From: Gemmataceae bacterium
GTDB lineage: Bacteria > Planctomycetota > Planctomycetia > Gemmatales > Gemmataceae
Assembly: GCA_025056835.1 (NCBI GenBank)
Contig: JANWVS010000025.1
Location: 4,986-10,879 of the forward strand
Reading direction: 5' to 3'
DNA length: 5,894 bases
Position numbers and translations under genes: made by a program. Each line of letters starts with the position of its first letter. Within the stretch, counting starts at the first letter, position 1. The notes beneath the pieces were generated by a model. The model had not been told where the DNA came from, ran no database searches, and saw nothing but the letters and a program-made list of their open reading frames with translations. Positions 5,640 to 5,894 of the stretch are shown here, piece by piece.

Positions 5640-5894
5640 GCTGAGCCCCCTCCGCAAACCTTGGCTTCGCAGTCGCGCAAATAACGGATGCTTTCACGGG
5701 CTATCGTCAGCGGGTCGGGAGAATAGTCAAAGACTTCGACCGACACCCAGCCGGTGTAACCGCTGTCGAATAAGGCCTGAAAGATCGGTACGAAATCGAC
5801 GTCGCCGAAACCGGGACCGCGAAGGTTGGCGTCGTTGGCGTGGAAGTGGGCCGCAGCCCGGCCGTAGGTGCGAATCAAGTCGGGTCGCGGTACC
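5636..5894 (-). CDS. Sugar phosphate isomerase/epimerase (AP endonuclease family 2 TIM barrel), C-terminal part
   Basis: The last 85 codons of a gene whose start lies beyond the right edge. It reads continuously to the window end (VPRPDLIRTYG...), so the TTG at 5878 is internal, not a start. The fragment holds the final strands and helices of a xylose-isomerase-like TIM barrel: HFHANDANLRGPGFGDVDF, with the metal-site histidine and the GPGxGxxDF loop, then the sequence around GYTGWVSVEVFDYSPDP carrying the late glutamate ligand, and a closing helix (IARESIRYLRDC). Such proteins isomerise or epimerise sugars or inositols; the substrate cannot be told here. The stop codon TGA (5636-5638) overlaps the ATG of the ceramidase-like gene by ATGA, so the two are translationally coupled and probably serve one catabolic or processing pathway (inference). 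Confidence 0.88.
   Translation of the reverse strand, partial: VPRPDLIRTYGRAAAHFHANDANLRGPGFGDVDFVPIFQALFDSGYTGWVSVEVFDYSPDPLTIARESIRYLRDCEAKVCGGGSA
5649..5653 (-). promoter_or_regulatory. Ribosome binding site of the ceramidase-like gene
   Basis: GGAGG (within GGAGGGGG) lies nine bases before the ATG at 5639, inside the 3' end of the upstream epimerase gene. It supports the ATGA-overlap start over the upstream TTG. Confidence 0.65.

Noticed and set aside
1..5894. tRNA, rRNA, CRISPR repeats, insertion sequence ends or phage/defence genes
   Set aside because: Looked for on both strands and none seen: no regularly spaced direct repeats, no transposase-like or integrase-like protein, no cloverleaf-like segment noticed by eye.

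Overview
This 5.9 kb window is GC-rich bacterial chromosomal DNA that most resembles a planctomycete (Pirellulales-like). That reading is an inference from gene content: a secreted ceramidase-like protein coupled to a TIM-barrel sugar phosphate isomerase, a halogenase-like FAD oxidoreductase, a small proline-rich lipoprotein and an AMMECR1-MEMO fusion. I see no rRNA, tRNA, CRISPR array, insertion sequence or phage gene.

Layout. Bases 1-708 hold a leftward pair: a MarR-family regulator (244-708) followed by the first 57 codons of an FAD-dependent oxidoreductase (1-171, running off the left edge). The MarR gene has a near-consensus sigma70-type promoter (TGGACA, 17 bp, TATAAT) placed so close to the ATG that the mRNA is predicted to be leaderless. 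A small palindrome inside this promoter is a candidate autoregulatory operator. Diverging from it is queE (834-1517), the radical-SAM enzyme of 7-deazaguanine/queuosine synthesis. Next comes a 667-residue protein (1595-3598) with its own extended -10 promoter and a good ribosome binding site. It reads as AMMECR1, then a degenerate second AMMECR1-like unit, then a MEMO domain whose metal ligands are kept. A GC-rich inverted repeat region follows, then a small secreted lipoprotein gene (3858-4205). Converging on it from the right is a leftward operon: the C-terminal part of a sugar phosphate isomerase/epimerase (5636-5894, cut by the right edge), overlapping by ATGA a secreted neutral-ceramidase-like protein (4218-5639).

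Functional picture. Three units are visible: a MarR-controlled redox gene; a queE plus AMMECR1/MEMO pair, both of which touch poorly linked radical-SAM and metal chemistry; and an export/catabolism pair of epimerase and ceramidase-like amidase. The most unusual item is the three-part AMMECR1/AMMECR1-like/MEMO fusion. It carries two of the three AmmeMemoRadiSam components in one chain, with an internal duplication, while the dedicated radical-SAM partner is not in the window and the neighbouring radical-SAM gene is queE instead. The ceramidase-like protein keeps all four zinc ligands but appears to lack the serine nucleophile of true ceramidases, so its substrate may differ.
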